Positions 16,996 through 26,798 are shown, numbered from the stretch's first letter. The stretch: DNA of 64,000 bases from Sinorhizobium medicae (GCF_007827695.1 NZ_VITA01000005.1:164700-228699), one strand, 5' to 3'. Numbers and translations: made by a program. The notes: generated by a model not told the origin, from the letters alone.

Positions 16996-18249
16996 GTGCG
17001 GCACTGCATGTTTCCACTATCGCATATGATGAAGGCGTTCATTCGCAAAGGAACCCTGACGGTGATCGACGCCGACGGCAAGAGGCACGTCTTTGCGGGC
17101 GAGCCAGGGCCGAGCGTGACGATGCGCCTGACGGACAAGCGACTCTATCGCAGCCTCGTCTTCAATGCCGAACTCGCTGCCGGCGAGGCCTATATGGACG
17201 GCACCATGCGCTTCGAGGAAGGCTCCACGCTCCGGGATTTCCTGACGCTCTTTTCGATCAACCGCCTGTCGCTCGGCTCCTATCCGATTCAGAAGCTCTT
17301 GCGGGCGGTGAAGATGCGTTTCCGAAAGCGCCAGCAGGCGAATCCCAAGGGCAAGGCGCAGGAGAACGTCGCGCACCACTACGATCTCGGCAATGATTTC
17401 TACAAGCTGTTCCTCGATCAGAACATGCTCTATTCCTGCGCCTATTTCCGCGAGCCGGACGAGACGCTGGAGGCGGCGCAGCGAAACAAGCTGAGGCTGC
17501 TTGGCGCAAAGCTCTGCCTGAAGCCGGGGATGAAGGTGCTCGACATCGGCTGCGGTTGGGGCGATCTCGCCCTCTATCTGGCGGCTCTCGAAGACGTCGA
17601 GGTGCTGGGCGTCACGCTTTCCAAGGAACAGCAGGCGCTCGCTTCCGAAAGGGCGCGTGCAGCCGGGATGGCCGACCGCGTGCGTTTCGAGCTGAAGGAC
17701 TATCGCGATGTCGAGGGGCCGTTCGACAGAATCGTTTCGGTTGGCATGTTCGAGCATGTCGGCGTCCATCATTATGACGAGTTCTTCAAGAAGCTGAACG
17801 CGCTGATGCCGGATGACGGGCTCGCCGTGCTCCATTCCATCGGCCATATGAGCCCGCCCGGCATGGCGAGCGCCTGGTTACGGAAATACATCTTCCCCGG
17901 CGCCTATTCCCCTGCACTTTCGGAGGTGTTCGAGGTGGTCGAAGGCAACAGCCTCTGGGTGACCGATCTCGAATTCCTGCGTGTCCATTATGCGACGACG
18001 CTCGCCCATTGGGGCGCGCGCTTCGAACAGAACCGCGACAAGGTGATCGCGATGTATGACGAGCGCTTCGCCCGCATGTGGGAGTTCTACCTGATCAGCG
18101 CGGAAATGATGTTCCGTACAGGCAGCCAGCTCGTTTTCCACATGCAGCTGTCGCGCTCACGCGATGCGGCGCCGATCGTCCGCGACTACATCACGGACCG
18201 ACAGCGGGATTACGTCGAGAAGGAGAAGGCGCTCGACCTCACGCTTTGA
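16996..18249 (+). CDS. cfa: cyclopropane-fatty-acyl-phospholipid synthase
   Basis: A 417-residue protein with an N-terminal lipid-binding region (about 10-110) and a SAM-dependent methyltransferase domain containing VLDIGCGWGDLALYLA, then the CFA motif HYDLGNDFYKLFLD and GMFEHVG. It adds a methylene from SAM across the double bond of membrane phospholipid acyl chains, a stationary-phase and acid-stress modification. Rhizobia often have two cfa genes; which paralogue this is cannot be told. An ATG at 17008 is an alternative start. Confidence 0.93.
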   Translation: MRHCMFPLSHMMKAFIRKGTLTVIDADGKRHVFAGEPGPSVTMRLTDKRLYRSLVFNAELAAGEAYMDGTMRFEEGSTLRDFLTLFSINRLSLGSYPIQKLLRAVKMRFRKRQQANPKGKAQENVAHHYDLGNDFYKLFLDQNMLYSCAYFREPDETLEAAQRNKLRLLGAKLCLKPGMKVLDIGCGWGDLALYLAALEDVEVLGVTLSKEQQALASERARAAGMADRVRFELKDYRDVEGPFDRIVSVGMFEHVGVHHYDEFFKKLNALMPDDGLAVLHSIGHMSPPGMASAWLRKYIFPGAYSPALSEVFEVVEGNSLWVTDLEFLRVHYATTLAHWGARFEQNRDKVIAMYDERFARMWEFYLISAEMMFRTGSQLVFHMQLSRSRDAAPIVRDYITDRQRDYVEKEKALDLTL

Positions 18250-18276
18250 GCATGGCGGCTCCATTTGCCCGCGGCC

Positions 18277-18305
18277 TTGACGCTTGTTGACGAGGTCCTT
18301 ATTCT
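18277..18305 (+). promoter_or_regulatory. promoter of mbfA
   Basis: TTGACG (18277-18282), a 17-base spacer and TATTCT (18300-18305) give a good sigma-70 promoter. The -10 runs directly into the palindrome at 18304, so a protein bound there would cover the transcription start. Confidence 0.65.
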
Positions 18306-18322
18306 TTAGAATTGTTCTAAAG
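18304..18322. promoter_or_regulatory. ICE-type palindrome, predicted Irr binding site
   Basis: TTTAGAA (18305-18311) and TTCTAAA (18315-18321) are perfect arms around three bases, extended by C/G on the outside. This matches the iron control element recognised by the haem-responsive regulator Irr in rhizobia. It overlaps both the -10 and the ribosome site of the iron exporter gene, a position that predicts repression when iron is low. Confidence 0.8.
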
Positions 18323-18333
18323 AAGGTTTCTTG

Positions 18334-19317
18334 ATGCTCTCCCGGCTTTTCTCCCGTTCCAAACGTCCGTTCCTGTCCTTGAGCGAGCAGGAAATACTAG
18401 CGCTCGCCATATCCTCGGAAGAGGATGATGGCCGCATCTATCTTGCCTATGCCGATGCATTGCGTGGGAAATATCCGCATTCCGCCCGGGTTTTCGAGGA
18501 TATGGCCGAGGAGGAGAGCCATCACCGCCAGGCTCTGATCGACCTGCACGTCTCCCGTTTCGGCAATCGGATCGCGCTTATCCGGCGCGAACATGTGCGC
18601 GACTTCCCGGAGCGAAAGCCGGACTGGCTGATTGCCGAGATGCCGATCGAAAAGGCGCGCGCCGAAGCGGAGGCGATGGAGGAGGCGGCGCACCGGTTTT
18701 ACCTAGAGGCGGCGGCGCGCACGCGCGATGCTGCGACACGCAAGCTCCTGGGCGATCTGGCGATCGCTGAGAAGTCGCATGAATCTCTCGCCCGTCGGCT
18801 CGGCCAGGAACATACGCCCGAGGACGTGCGGCATAAGGAAGACGAGACGTCCCGCCGCCAGTTCATCCTCACCTATGTGCAACCGGGGCTCGCGGGGCTG
18901 ATGGACGGCTCGGTTTCGACGCTCGCGCCCATCTTCGCCGCAGCCTTCGCCACGCAGGATACATGGCAGACCTTTCTCGTCGGTCTCTCGGCTTCCGTCG
19001 GCGCGGGTATCTCGATGGGTTTCACCGAAGCGGCCCATGATGACGGCAAGCTTTCCGGCCGCGGTTCGCCGGTCAAGCGCGGCCTTGCCTCCGGCATCAT
19101 GACTGCACTCGGCGGCCTCGGCCATGCTCTGCCCTATCTCATTCCGCATTTCTGGACAGCCACGGCAACGGCAGCCGCAATCGTCTTCGTCGAGCTATGG
19201 GCGATCGCCTTTATCCAGAACCGCTATATGGAGACGCCGTTCCTGAGGGCCGCATTCCAGGTGGTGCTTGGTGGCGGCCTTGTTCTTGCCGCCGGCATCG
19301 TCATAGGGAATGCTTAG
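18334..19317 (+). CDS. mbfA: MbfA-type ferritin-like/VIT iron exporter
   Basis: A 327-residue fusion. The N-terminal ferritin-like diiron domain (about 18-165; Glu/His pairs in SSEEDDGRIY, AEEESHHRQAL and IAEKSHESL) joins a VIT1/CCC1-like membrane domain with about five hydrophobic helices (185-327). MbfA of Bradyrhizobium and Agrobacterium exports iron from the cytoplasm and protects against iron and peroxide stress, under Irr control. The ATG at 18334 follows AGAAGG by seven bases. The Irr-type box upstream supports the assignment. Confidence 0.93.
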   Translation: MLSRLFSRSKRPFLSLSEQEILALAISSEEDDGRIYLAYADALRGKYPHSARVFEDMAEEESHHRQALIDLHVSRFGNRIALIRREHVRDFPERKPDWLIAEMPIEKARAEAEAMEEAAHRFYLEAAARTRDAATRKLLGDLAIAEKSHESLARRLGQEHTPEDVRHKEDETSRRQFILTYVQPGLAGLMDGSVSTLAPIFAAAFATQDTWQTFLVGLSASVGAGISMGFTEAAHDDGKLSGRGSPVKRGLASGIMTALGGLGHALPYLIPHFWTATATAAAIVFVELWAIAFIQNRYMETPFLRAAFQVVLGGGLVLAAGIVIGNA

Positions 19318-19426
19318 AGAGCGCAGGAGACAACGTCCGTTTGTATGTAGGCCATCGTGCCGACTGCAGAAGCCCGGGAAAGTATCAGTGGCGTCGTCCG
19401 CCGCATTCGTCCGTTAACCCTCCGTT

Positions 19427-19524
19427 GTCATCCTCGGGCTTGACCAGCATGAGGTGGGGTTCGTATTTCGAGCTTTGGTGAGGCTTGCGCGTGGATCCTC
19501 GGGTCAAGCCCGAGTATGACGACG
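19427..19524. repeat. dispersed rhizobial 'LDPRIH' repeat, copy 2, with flanking inverted arms
   Basis: Positions 19463-19524 repeat 13912-13973. Here an additional left arm (19427-19445, GTCATCCTCGGGCTTGACC) is the inverse complement of 19502-19520 with one mismatch, making the whole unit a long palindrome of about 95 bases. It occupies the gap between mbfA and the cysteine protease gene. Nothing else was seen in 19318-19623. Confidence 0.8.
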
Positions 19525-19623
19525 GGGGAGTTTTTCGTCCTAAGGTCTTTGTCCGGCTGGGTTCCTGTGACGAGCACGGAAATTGGAAGATCGGGGCTGC
19601 CGCTTGCGGTCGCTGACACGCAA

Positions 19624-19650
19624 CAAAAAAGGCCGCATCTCGCGGCCTTT
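19624..19650 (-). terminator. terminator of the transglutaminase-like gene
   Basis: AAAGGCCGC and GCGGCCTTT pair around five bases. On the minus strand the right arm runs into six T residues. It begins 23 bases after the stop codon at 19673. Confidence 0.9.
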
Positions 19651-19672
19651 GAGGAGGAAATCGTTCGGCGGG

Positions 19673-20293
19673 TCAGTTTCCGACGGAGCCGACGAGCACT
19701 TCGCCGCCATTGTCGATGGTGACCCAGCGACCGCTATGGTTCGTGGCCTGGCGCTTGAGGAAGCGGTAGGGCGTGTGTGTCCACAATCTCACGCTGTTGT
19801 CGAGATTGTCGAGAACGAAGTCGCCTTGAGCCGTGCGGACGGTGAGTACCGCATGACCCTCGCCGTCAGGCTTGCGCACCACGGTCATCAGCAGGTTGCC
19901 GGCGGAAAAGCCCTTCTGCATGAGGCGTCTGCGCTTCTCCAGCGCGAAGTCCTCGCAATCGCCCTGCGCCTTCGGATAGGACCAAACCTCGTCCCGGCCG
20001 TTAAGCTCGATATCGGTTACAGGCGCGATCTGCCGGTTGACCGAGGCATTGACCTGGCGAATGGCGGCCCAGCCGCGCGCAGTGACGCGCGGCGCCACCG
20101 TCGACTTCGAACGGACGCTGCATTCGCCCCTGTACTTTTGACAGAACTCGTAATGGCCGATCGGCTGCGACGTCACCGCCCCGGTCTGCATCCAGGGAGT
20201 GGCTCCCGCCTGTGCGGGAATTGCCGTGTTCGTTGAAATGAAAAGCGCGCACAAGGCCGCGAAACTTGCCTTAACCCCGGTCAAAGACGACAT
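19673..20293 (-). CDS. transglutaminase-like cysteine peptidase (BTLCP family)
   Basis: A 206-residue exported protein with a signal peptide ending PAQA (about residue 29). The presumed catalytic triad is C113 in QGDCEDFALEK, H147 in GEGHAVLTV and D162 in FVLDNLD, the BTLCP arrangement. In Pseudomonas the family member LapG cleaves a surface adhesin. Rhizobial members are numerous and mostly uncharacterised, so an adhesin-processing role is only a possibility. The start at 20293 is chosen for the signal peptide. A CtrA-like box lies about 105 bases upstream. Confidence 0.88.
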   Translation of the reverse strand: MSSLTGVKASFAALCALFISTNTAIPAQAGATPWMQTGAVTSQPIGHYEFCQKYRGECSVRSKSTVAPRVTARGWAAIRQVNASVNRQIAPVTDIELNGRDEVWSYPKAQGDCEDFALEKRRRLMQKGFSAGNLLMTVVRKPDGEGHAVLTVRTAQGDFVLDNLDNSVRLWTHTPYRFLKRQATNHSGRWVTIDNGGEVLVGSVGN

Positions 20294-20398
20294 ACAAATC
20301 CCCTGCAACGCGGCCGCATCCGTTCCTTCCGGACCAACTCGCGCAATCCAAAGTTGTCGACAGCTTTTCTAGGAATTTCCCCTGCGCTGCTCTAATCG

Positions 20399-20413
20399 TT
20401 AATAAAGAGTTAA
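20399..20413. promoter_or_regulatory. CtrA-type box TTAA-N7-TTAA
   Basis: TTAA at 20399-20402 and TTAA at 20410-20413 are separated by exactly seven bases, the canonical full CtrA site of alphaproteobacteria. It lies in the gap upstream of the minus-strand cysteine protease gene. The motif is short and AT-rich, so chance occurrence is possible. Confidence 0.4.
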
Positions 20414-20577
20414 TATACTCGGATCGTCGGAGTCAATCGCCTGATTCGGACTAGTCCATCTTATGGTTAAGGGCCGCGGCTGAAGGGCGCAGAAGCCCGG
20501 CAACGCAAAGGCTTGGCCTATACCTTGCGGAGCGATATCCGGAAATCCGTTTAGGCCGGATGGGCTAGCCCGGGCAC

Positions 20578-21396
20578 TCAGGCCTTGGTCAGCATCGCGT
20601 CGATTGCCTGTTTCAATTTGGCAATATCCTCTTCGCGGGACAACCGATGGTCGCCGTCCCGGATCAGTGTCATGACGACGTCGTCGGCCGGCATGTGCTC
20701 CATCAGCTTGAGGGCGTGCGTATAGGGGACGTCCGGATCGCGCATGCCCTGGAGGATATGAACCGGGCAGCCCGTTTCGATCGGCCCTTTCATGACCAGG
20801 TTGTTGCGGCCGTCCTCGATCAGCGCGCGGGTAAAGATGTTGGGTTCGGGGCTGTATTCCGAGGGCTCCTCGAAATACCCCCGTTCGGAGAGCGAAGACT
20901 TTTCAGCATCGGTGAGGTTGGGCTCGATGAGCTCGGCCGTGAAGTCAGGGGCGGGCGCTATCAGCACAAGACCGCTGACGCGGTCCGCCTGACCGCGGGC
21001 TCTGAGCTCCTGTAGCAGGCGTAGCGCGACCCAGGCTCCCATGGACGAACCGATCAGGATCATGCGCGTCAAGGCCGCGTGGTCGATAACGGCAAGGCTC
21101 TCCTCGAGCCATTGCGAGATCGTGCCGTCCCTGTAATCGCCGGTGGACGAGCCGTGACCGGAATAGTCGAAACGAATGCAGTCAGTACCGAGGTCGCGTG
21201 CGTGGCGCTCGACCTCGACCGCCTTCGTTCCGGTCATGTCGGATCGGTAGCCGCCGAGCCAGACGAGCGCCGGAAGGCCGGAAGGCTGCGCCGGTGGATT
21301 CTCGGTGCGGAAGATACGCATGGCGATGTTTCTCGCCCGGTCGCCCCTTCCCACTTCTATCCGCGTGATCTGGGTTTCAGCCGGCGTGGTCGACAT
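20578..21396 (-). CDS. alpha/beta hydrolase
   Basis: A 272-residue alpha/beta hydrolase. The nucleophile elbow is GSSMG with Ser118, the oxyanion region is VWLGGYRSDM, the acid is probably in GMRDPDVPY and the histidine in DGDHRLS. FDYSGHGSSTG is typical of the palmitoyl-thioesterase/ABHD10-like group, but the substrate is unknown. It is cytoplasmic and monocistronic. Confidence 0.88.
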   Translation of the reverse strand: MSTTPAETQITRIEVGRGDRARNIAMRIFRTENPPAQPSGLPALVWLGGYRSDMTGTKAVEVERHARDLGTDCIRFDYSGHGSSTGDYRDGTISQWLEESLAVIDHAALTRMILIGSSMGAWVALRLLQELRARGQADRVSGLVLIAPAPDFTAELIEPNLTDAEKSSLSERGYFEEPSEYSPEPNIFTRALIEDGRNNLVMKGPIETGCPVHILQGMRDPDVPYTHALKLMEHMPADDVVMTLIRDGDHRLSREEDIAKLKQAIDAMLTKA

Positions 21397-21612
21397 CGCT
21401 TAGCTCCTTTGAGGCCTGTTCCGGTGGATTTCCTTCTAAAACAGATTCTTTACGCCATCGACAGAGGATGATTTTCATTGCGGGCCATGCTATTGACTCT
21501 GGAGCCGCAATTCACACATTGCCGTCAGTGACTGTTTCAAGCGCTTCTGTTTGAGATCGCGCTGACTGTTTGACCGAATATTTACTATCAATAGCTCGAG
21601 GAGAGTACGACC

Positions 21613-22149
21613 ATTCGCAGACCCTTCAAAGCGGACGCTCCAGTCAAGGAAGGACCGCGCGCAAACAAGGAAATCCGGGTCCCCCGGGTTCAGCTTATCG
21701 ATGCCGAAGGCCAGAACTCGGGCATCGTTCCGATCGATGAGGCGCTCCGCATGGCGGACGAGGCCGGTCTCGATCTGGTGGAGATTGCACCGAACTCCGA
21801 TCCGCCGGTGTGCAAGATTCTCGACCTCGGCAAGCTGAAATACGCGAACCAGAAGAAAGCCGCCGAGGCGCGCAAGAAGCAGAAGATCGTCGAGATCAAG
21901 GAAATCAAGATGCGCCCCAACATCGACACCCATGATTATGAGGTGAAGATGAAGGCCATGAACCGCTTCTTCGAGGAAGGCGACAAGGTCAAGGTGACGC
22001 TGAAGTTCCGCGGCCGCGAAATGGCCCACCAGGAACTCGGCATGAAACTTCTGATGCAGGTTAAGGACGACACCCAGGAAATCGCCAAGGTGGAAGCCGA
22101 ACCCAAGCTCGAAGGCCGCCAGATGATGATGGTGCTTGCGCCGAAGTGA
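21613..22149 (+). CDS. infC: translation initiation factor IF-3, AUU start
   Basis: The frame is open from ATT at 21613, which follows GAGGAGAG with normal spacing, and gives a 178-residue protein (E. coli IF-3 has 180). The N-terminal domain reads [18 protein letters not shown]. The first ATG in frame (21751) would remove about 46 residues and is not the real start. The rare AUU start is the classical infC device: IF-3 discriminates against non-AUG starts and so limits its own synthesis. The C-terminal domain (about 90-178) binds the 30S platform. Confidence 0.95.
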   Translation: MRRPFKADAPVKEGPRANKEIRVPRVQLIDAEGQNSGIVPIDEALRMADEAGLDLVEIAPNSDPPVCKILDLGKLKYANQKKAAEARKKQKIVEIKEIKMRPNIDTHDYEVKMKAMNRFFEEGDKVKVTLKFRGREMAHQELGMKLLMQVKDDTQEIAKVEAEPKLEGRQMMMVLAPK

Positions 22150-22183
22150 TCGCGGAACCTGATCGGACAGGATGCGCTTAGGG

Positions 22184-22227
22184 AAAGCCGCCCCGGGGGA
22201 GGAGTCCGTGGGGCGGCTTTCTTTTTT
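22184..22227 (+). terminator. terminator of infC
   Basis: AAAGCCGCCCC (22184-22194) pairs with GGGGCGGCTTT (22210-22220), followed by CTTTTTT. It separates infC from rpmI-rplT, so these are probably not a single uninterrupted operon. Confidence 0.92.
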
Positions 22228-22445
22228 GGGAGGTCTTCTCCCCATTTATGTGCCTTGCTCGGACCGCCACCCATTTCCGGCCAGACGCATGGAGATCCGG
22301 TCTTCGATGCCGGCTTGCCTTTTCTTGGAGGTGCGGTTATAAGCCCCCGTCCGAACGGTCCGGCAGGGCATGCCGTGGCCGCTCTTAACGCTGGAAATGG
22401 GCTTCGTCTGCCTGTTTCGCATATCAAGAACAATGGAGTAGCAAA

Positions 22446-22649
22446 ATGCCCAAGATGAAGACGAAATCGTCTGCCAAGAAGCGGTTCAAAATCACCGCTA
22501 CCGGCAAGGTTCGAGCTGCTGCTGCTGGCAAGCGCCACGGCATGATCAAGCGGTCCAACAAGTTCATTCGCGACGCGCGCGGAACCATGGTTCTCGCTGA
22601 GCCTGATGGCAAGAAGGTCGTCAAGAACTACCTGCCTAACGGTCTTTAA
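22446..22649 (+). CDS. rpmI: 50S ribosomal protein L35
   Basis: A 67-residue basic protein with the L35 signature [15 protein letters not shown] and a normal length. GGAG ten bases upstream supports the start. It precedes rplT by 36 bases, the universal L35-L20 pairing, and is expected to be co-transcribed with it. The 218-base gap after the infC terminator should contain its promoter. Confidence 0.98.
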   Translation: MPKMKTKSSAKKRFKITATGKVRAAAAGKRHGMIKRSNKFIRDARGTMVLAEPDGKKVVKNYLPNGL

Positions 22650-22685
22650 GACGTCTGGCGATTTGGATTTTAAGGAGATCATGAC

Positions 22686-23090
22686 ATGGCACGTGTAAAA
22701 CGCGGCGTAACCTCCCACGCCAAGCACAAGAAGACGCTCAAGGCAGCCAAGGGTTTCTACGGCCGCCGCAAGAACACCATCCGCGCCGCCAAGGCAGCGG
22801 TTGACCGTTCGAAGCAGTTCGCCTACCGCGACCGCAAGGTCAACAAGCGCAATTTCCGTGCGCTCTGGATCCAGCGCATCAACGCTGCCGTCCGCGAATT
22901 CGGCCTCACCTACGGCCGCTTCATCGACGGTCTGAACAAGGCCGGCATCGAAGTCGATCGCAAGGTACTGTCCGACATGGCGATCCATGAGCCGGCAGCA
23001 TTCGGCGCTCTGGTCGAAGCTTCCAAGAAGGCGCTTGCCTATCTCAAGGATGCCGGCACGGCAAACGAGTTTGAAAGCGCTGTCCGTTAA
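22686..23090 (+). CDS. rplT: 50S ribosomal protein L20
   Basis: A 134-residue basic protein beginning [16 protein letters not shown], with the long N-terminal helix and globular RNA-binding C-terminal domain of L20. It is slightly longer than the E. coli protein (118) because of an alphaproteobacterial C-terminal tail. AAGGAG at 22672-22677 is the ribosome site. It is an early 23S rRNA-binding assembly protein. Confidence 0.98.
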   Translation: MARVKRGVTSHAKHKKTLKAAKGFYGRRKNTIRAAKAAVDRSKQFAYRDRKVNKRNFRALWIQRINAAVREFGLTYGRFIDGLNKAGIEVDRKVLSDMAIHEPAAFGALVEASKKALAYLKDAGTANEFESAVR

Positions 23091-23128
23091 GCCAGCGTTT
23101 TCCCAAGACCGTTTCTGAAATTGTTGGG

Positions 23129-23163
23129 AAACCCGCGCTGGCAGGACTGGCGCGGGTTTTTTC
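23129..23163 (+). terminator. terminator between rplT and pheS
   Basis: AAACCCGCGC (23129-23138) and GCGCGGGTTT (23150-23159) form a 10-base stem followed by T residues. It ends rpmI-rplT. It could also act as an attenuator for pheST, but no leader peptide with phenylalanine codons was seen in front of it. Confidence 0.9.
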
Positions 23164-23255
23164 TTGTTCGGCGCGCGGCGCGATCCTCTCGCTGACGTGT
23201 CGTGCCGATACACGGACCGCATCGAGGCAGGACAGCCCGCATTGAGGCAGATGAG

Positions 23256-24338
23256 ATGAGCGAACTGGAAACATTGGAACGTACCTTGCTGGCGGAGATC
23301 GAAGCCGCCGCCGACGAGGGAGCGATCGAGGCGGTACGCGTTGGCGCACTCGGCAAAAAGGGATCAATCTCGGAACTCCTGAAGACGCTCGGTTCGATGA
23401 GTGCGGAGGAGCGCCAGACCCGCGGCGCCCGCATCAACGCGCTGAAGAACACGGTGAGCGAGGCGATCTCCGCCCGGAAGGCGGAGCTCAAGGACGCGGC
23501 GATCGCTGAGCGCCTGGCGCGCGAGACGGTGGACATCAGTCTTCCCGTCCGGTCCTCGCCGGCGGAGCGCGGCCGCATCCATCCGATCAGCCAGATCGTC
23601 GATGAAATCACCGCGATTTTTGGCGATATGGGTTTCTCGCTCGCCGAGGGGCCGGATATCGAGACGGACTACTACAATTTCACGGCGCTGAATTTCCCGG
23701 AAGGCCACCCGGCCCGCGAGATGCACGACACCTTCTTCTTCGCGCCGGACGAGAAGGGTGAGCGGAAGGTGCTGCGCACGCACACCTCTCCGGTGCAGAT
23801 ACGCACGATGGAAGCCGAGCAGCCGCCGATCCGCATCATCATTCCCGGCAAGACCTATCGTCAGGATTCGGACGCGACCCACTCGCCGATGTTCCATCAG
23901 GTGGAAGGCCTCGTCATCGACAGGACGGCGAATGTCGCCAACATGCGGTGGGTACTCGAGGAATTCTGCAAGGCCTTCTTCGAAGTGGATCAGGTGACGA
24001 TGCGCTTCCGTCCGTCCTTCTTCCCCTTCACGGAACCCTCCTTCGAGGTGGATATCCAGTGCGACCGTTCCGGCCCGATCGTAAAGTTCGGCGAAGGCAA
24101 GGACTGGATGGAGATTCTCGGTTGCGGCATGGTGCATCCGAACGTGCTTCGGGCTGGCGGCCTCGACCCGGACGAATTTCAAGGCTTCGCCTGGGGCATG
24201 GGCCTCGATCGTATCGCCATGCTGAAATACGGCATGCCGGACCTGCGCGACTTCTTCAATGCCGATGTCCGCTGGATGACCCATTACGGCTTCCGCCCGC
24301 TCGACATGCCGACGCTCTTCGGCGGCCTCTCGGCGTAA
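23256..24338 (+). CDS. pheS: phenylalanine--tRNA ligase alpha subunit
   Basis: A 360-residue catalytic subunit with an N-terminal coiled coil (about 1-90) and a class II core. Motif 2 is around [21 protein letters not shown] and motif 3 in [17 protein letters not shown]. The ATG at 23256 gives the normal MSELETLE N-terminus; a start at 23202 adds an unconserved extension. It pairs with pheT (34 bases downstream) to form the alpha2-beta2 enzyme. Confidence 0.98.
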   Translation: MSELETLERTLLAEIEAAADEGAIEAVRVGALGKKGSISELLKTLGSMSAEERQTRGARINALKNTVSEAISARKAELKDAAIAERLARETVDISLPVRSSPAERGRIHPISQIVDEITAIFGDMGFSLAEGPDIETDYYNFTALNFPEGHPAREMHDTFFFAPDEKGERKVLRTHTSPVQIRTMEAEQPPIRIIIPGKTYRQDSDATHSPMFHQVEGLVIDRTANVANMRWVLEEFCKAFFEVDQVTMRFRPSFFPFTEPSFEVDIQCDRSGPIVKFGEGKDWMEILGCGMVHPNVLRAGGLDPDEFQGFAWGMGLDRIAMLKYGMPDLRDFFNADVRWMTHYGFRPLDMPTLFGGLSA

Positions 24339-24371
24339 CCGGCGCGGAAAATCAAGGACACAGGTGACAAC

Positions 24372-26798
24372 ATGAAGTTCACGCTCTCCTGGTTGAAGGA
24401 CCATCTGGAAACCGAAGCCTCGCTCGAGGAAATCTGCGCCCGCCTGACGATGATCGGGCTGGAAGTCGAAGATGTCGACGACAAGGCGGCCTTCAAGCCG
24501 TTCGTCATTGCAAAAGTGATCTCCGCCGAGCAGCACCCGAATGCCGACAAGCTCAGAGTGCTGATGGTCGATACCGGTTCCGGCGAGCCGGTGCAGGTGG
24601 TCTGCGGCGCACCGAACGCGCGCAAAGGCCTCGTCGGCGCCTTTGCCGCGCCCGGTACCTATGTGCCCGGCATCGGTGTGACACTCTCCGTCGGCAACAT
24701 TCGCGGCGTCGAAAGCCGCGGCATGATGTGCTCGGAAAAGGAGCTGGAGATCTCCGACGACCATAACGGCATCATCGATCTGCCCGAGGATGCGCCTGTA
24801 GGCGCCAGCTATGCGGATTTTGCCGGCCTCGACGATCCCGTCATCGAGATCAACCTGACACCGAACCGGCCGGATTGCACCAGCGTCCACGGCATCGCCC
24901 GCGATCTCGCGGCATCCGGTCTCGGCACCTTGAAGACGCGGCCGATGCCGTCCTTCGCCGTGGAAGGCGAGACGCCGGTCAAGGTCCGCCTCGATCTCGG
25001 CGAAGACGGGCATCTGTGCCCCGGCTTCGCGCTCCGCCTTGTGCGCGGCGTCAAGAACGGTCCGAGTCCCGCATGGATGCGCCGGCGGCTGATGGCCATC
25101 GGCTTGAGGCCGATCAATGCGCTGGTCGACATCACCAATTACCTGACCTTCGATCAGGGCCGGCCGCTTCACGTCTTCGACGCGGCAAAGGTTGCCGGCA
25201 ACCTGACGGTTCGCCGTGCCAGGGAAGGTGAAAAGGTGTTGGCGCTCGATACGCGCGAATACATGCTGTCGCCCGCCAATGTGGTGATTGCCGATGAGGA
25301 AGGCGTTGAATCGATCGGCGGCATCATGGGCGGTGAGCATTCCGGCTGCGACGAGACGACGACTGACGTGCTGATCGAATCGGCGCTTTGGGATCCGATG
25401 AACATCGCCAGGACCGGCCGCACGCTCAGCATTATCACCGATGCGCGCTACCGCTTCGAACGCGGGGTCGATCCGGAATACATGGTGCCGGGCCTCGAAC
25501 GCGCCACCGAACTGGTACTGGAACTCTGCGGCGGGACCGCGGCGAGGATGGACGTCGTCGGTTATGACGGCCACACGCCCAAGCGTGCAGATTTCCCCGT
25601 CAGCGAGGTGAAGCGCCTCACCGGCCTTGAGGTTTCCTCCGAGGAGAGCGTCTCCATTCTCCGGAAGCTCGGCTTCGGCGTCGAGGGCTCCGGCGAACGC
25701 CTGACGGTGAAGGTGCCTTCCTGGCGGCCGGACATCGATGGCAAGGCGGACCTCGTCGAGGAAGTGATGCGCATCCATGGAGTCGACAATATCGTTGCCG
25801 CCCCGCTTGCGAGCCATAATGCGGTCAACGGCAGGATCCTGACGGTGCTGCAGATCCGCACACGCCAGGCGAGGCGTGCTCTCGCGAGCCGCGGCATGCT
25901 CGAGGCGGTTACATGGTCCTTCATCCCCCAAGAGCATGCGAAGCTCTTCGGGGGCGGCCAGCCGGAACTCAAGCTTGCCAATCCGATCGCCGCCGACATG
26001 TCGGACATGCGGCCGTCGTTGCTGCCGGGTCTTCTGGCCGCGGCGCAGCGCAACGCCGACAAAGGCCATGGGGATGTTGCGATCTTCGAGGTATCCGGTA
26101 CCTATGAGGGCGACACGCCCGGGGCGCAGCGCCGCGTCGCCGGCGGCGTGCGTCGCGGCACAGCCTCGCTCAACGGCGCCGGCCGGCTCTGGTCCAATTC
26201 GATGAAGGGCGGCGGCAAGCCGGTCGATGTCTTCGATGCGAAGGCCGATGCGATCGCCGTGCTCGAAGCCTGCGGCGTGCCGATGGCTAATGTCCAGTTC
26301 GAAGCCGGTGGCCCGGCCTGGTACCATCCCGGCCGCTCGGCGACGATCAAGCTCGGACCGAAAATCGTCCTCGGCGCTTTCGGAGAATTCCATCCGAAGA
26401 CCCTCGACGTCCTTGATGTCTCCGGCCCGCTTTCAGGCTTCGAAGTCTATATCGATGCCATGCCCGAGCCGAAAAGGAAGGCGACCCGCACCAAGCAAGC
26501 GCTGGAGCTCTCAGCCTTCCAGGCAGTCAAGCGCGACTTCGCTTTCGTGGTTGACCGGGACGTCGAAGCCGCCGCGATCGTCCGCGCCGCCACCGGCGCC
26601 GACCGGAAGCTGGTGACCTCCGTCAACGTCTTCGACGTCTTCGAAGGCGCATCCCTCGGCGAGGGCAAGAAATCGGTGGCGATCGAGGTGACGATTCAGC
26701 CGGTCGAGCGCACGCTGACGGATGAGGACTTCGAGGCGTTGACCGCGCGCATCGTGGCCAATGTCGCGAAGAGCACCGGCGGCGTACTGCGCGCTTGA
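24372..26798 (+). CDS. pheT: phenylalanine--tRNA ligase beta subunit
   Basis: An 808-residue subunit of usual length. It has an N-terminal tRNA-binding OB fold (about 40-150; [10 protein letters not shown]), the B3/B4 editing domain (about 210-390), B5 (about 400-475), a catalytic-like core and a C-terminal ferredoxin-fold anticodon-binding domain (about 715-806). It is the second gene of the pheST operon. The beta subunit hydrolyses Tyr-tRNA(Phe). Confidence 0.98.
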   Translation: MKFTLSWLKDHLETEASLEEICARLTMIGLEVEDVDDKAAFKPFVIAKVISAEQHPNADKLRVLMVDTGSGEPVQVVCGAPNARKGLVGAFAAPGTYVPGIGVTLSVGNIRGVESRGMMCSEKELEISDDHNGIIDLPEDAPVGASYADFAGLDDPVIEINLTPNRPDCTSVHGIARDLAASGLGTLKTRPMPSFAVEGETPVKVRLDLGEDGHLCPGFALRLVRGVKNGPSPAWMRRRLMAIGLRPINALVDITNYLTFDQGRPLHVFDAAKVAGNLTVRRAREGEKVLALDTREYMLSPANVVIADEEGVESIGGIMGGEHSGCDETTTDVLIESALWDPMNIARTGRTLSIITDARYRFERGVDPEYMVPGLERATELVLELCGGTAARMDVVGYDGHTPKRADFPVSEVKRLTGLEVSSEESVSILRKLGFGVEGSGERLTVKVPSWRPDIDGKADLVEEVMRIHGVDNIVAAPLASHNAVNGRILTVLQIRTRQARRALASRGMLEAVTWSFIPQEHAKLFGGGQPELKLANPIAADMSDMRPSLLPGLLAAAQRNADKGHGDVAIFEVSGTYEGDTPGAQRRVAGGVRRGTASLNGAGRLWSNSMKGGGKPVDVFDAKADAIAVLEACGVPMANVQFEAGGPAWYHPGRSATIKLGPKIVLGAFGEFHPKTLDVLDVSGPLSGFEVYIDAMPEPKRKATRTKQALELSAFQAVKRDFAFVVDRDVEAAAIVRAATGADRKLVTSVNVFDVFEGASLGEGKKSVAIEVTIQPVERTLTDEDFEALTARIVANVAKSTGGVLRA

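Noticed and set aside
20456..20577. A riboswitch-like or small-RNA-like stretch with GGGC-GCAGAA-GCCC and other short stems
   Set aside because: It lies after the stop of a minus-strand gene rather than before a start, and I could not fold it into any known class (SAM-II, SAH and others were considered).
23364..26393. A 1009-codon open frame on the minus strand across pheS-pheT
   Set aside because: It is entirely antisense to two essential, fully recognisable genes, and its Arg/His/Ala-rich text has no family features. It results from high GC content at third positions.
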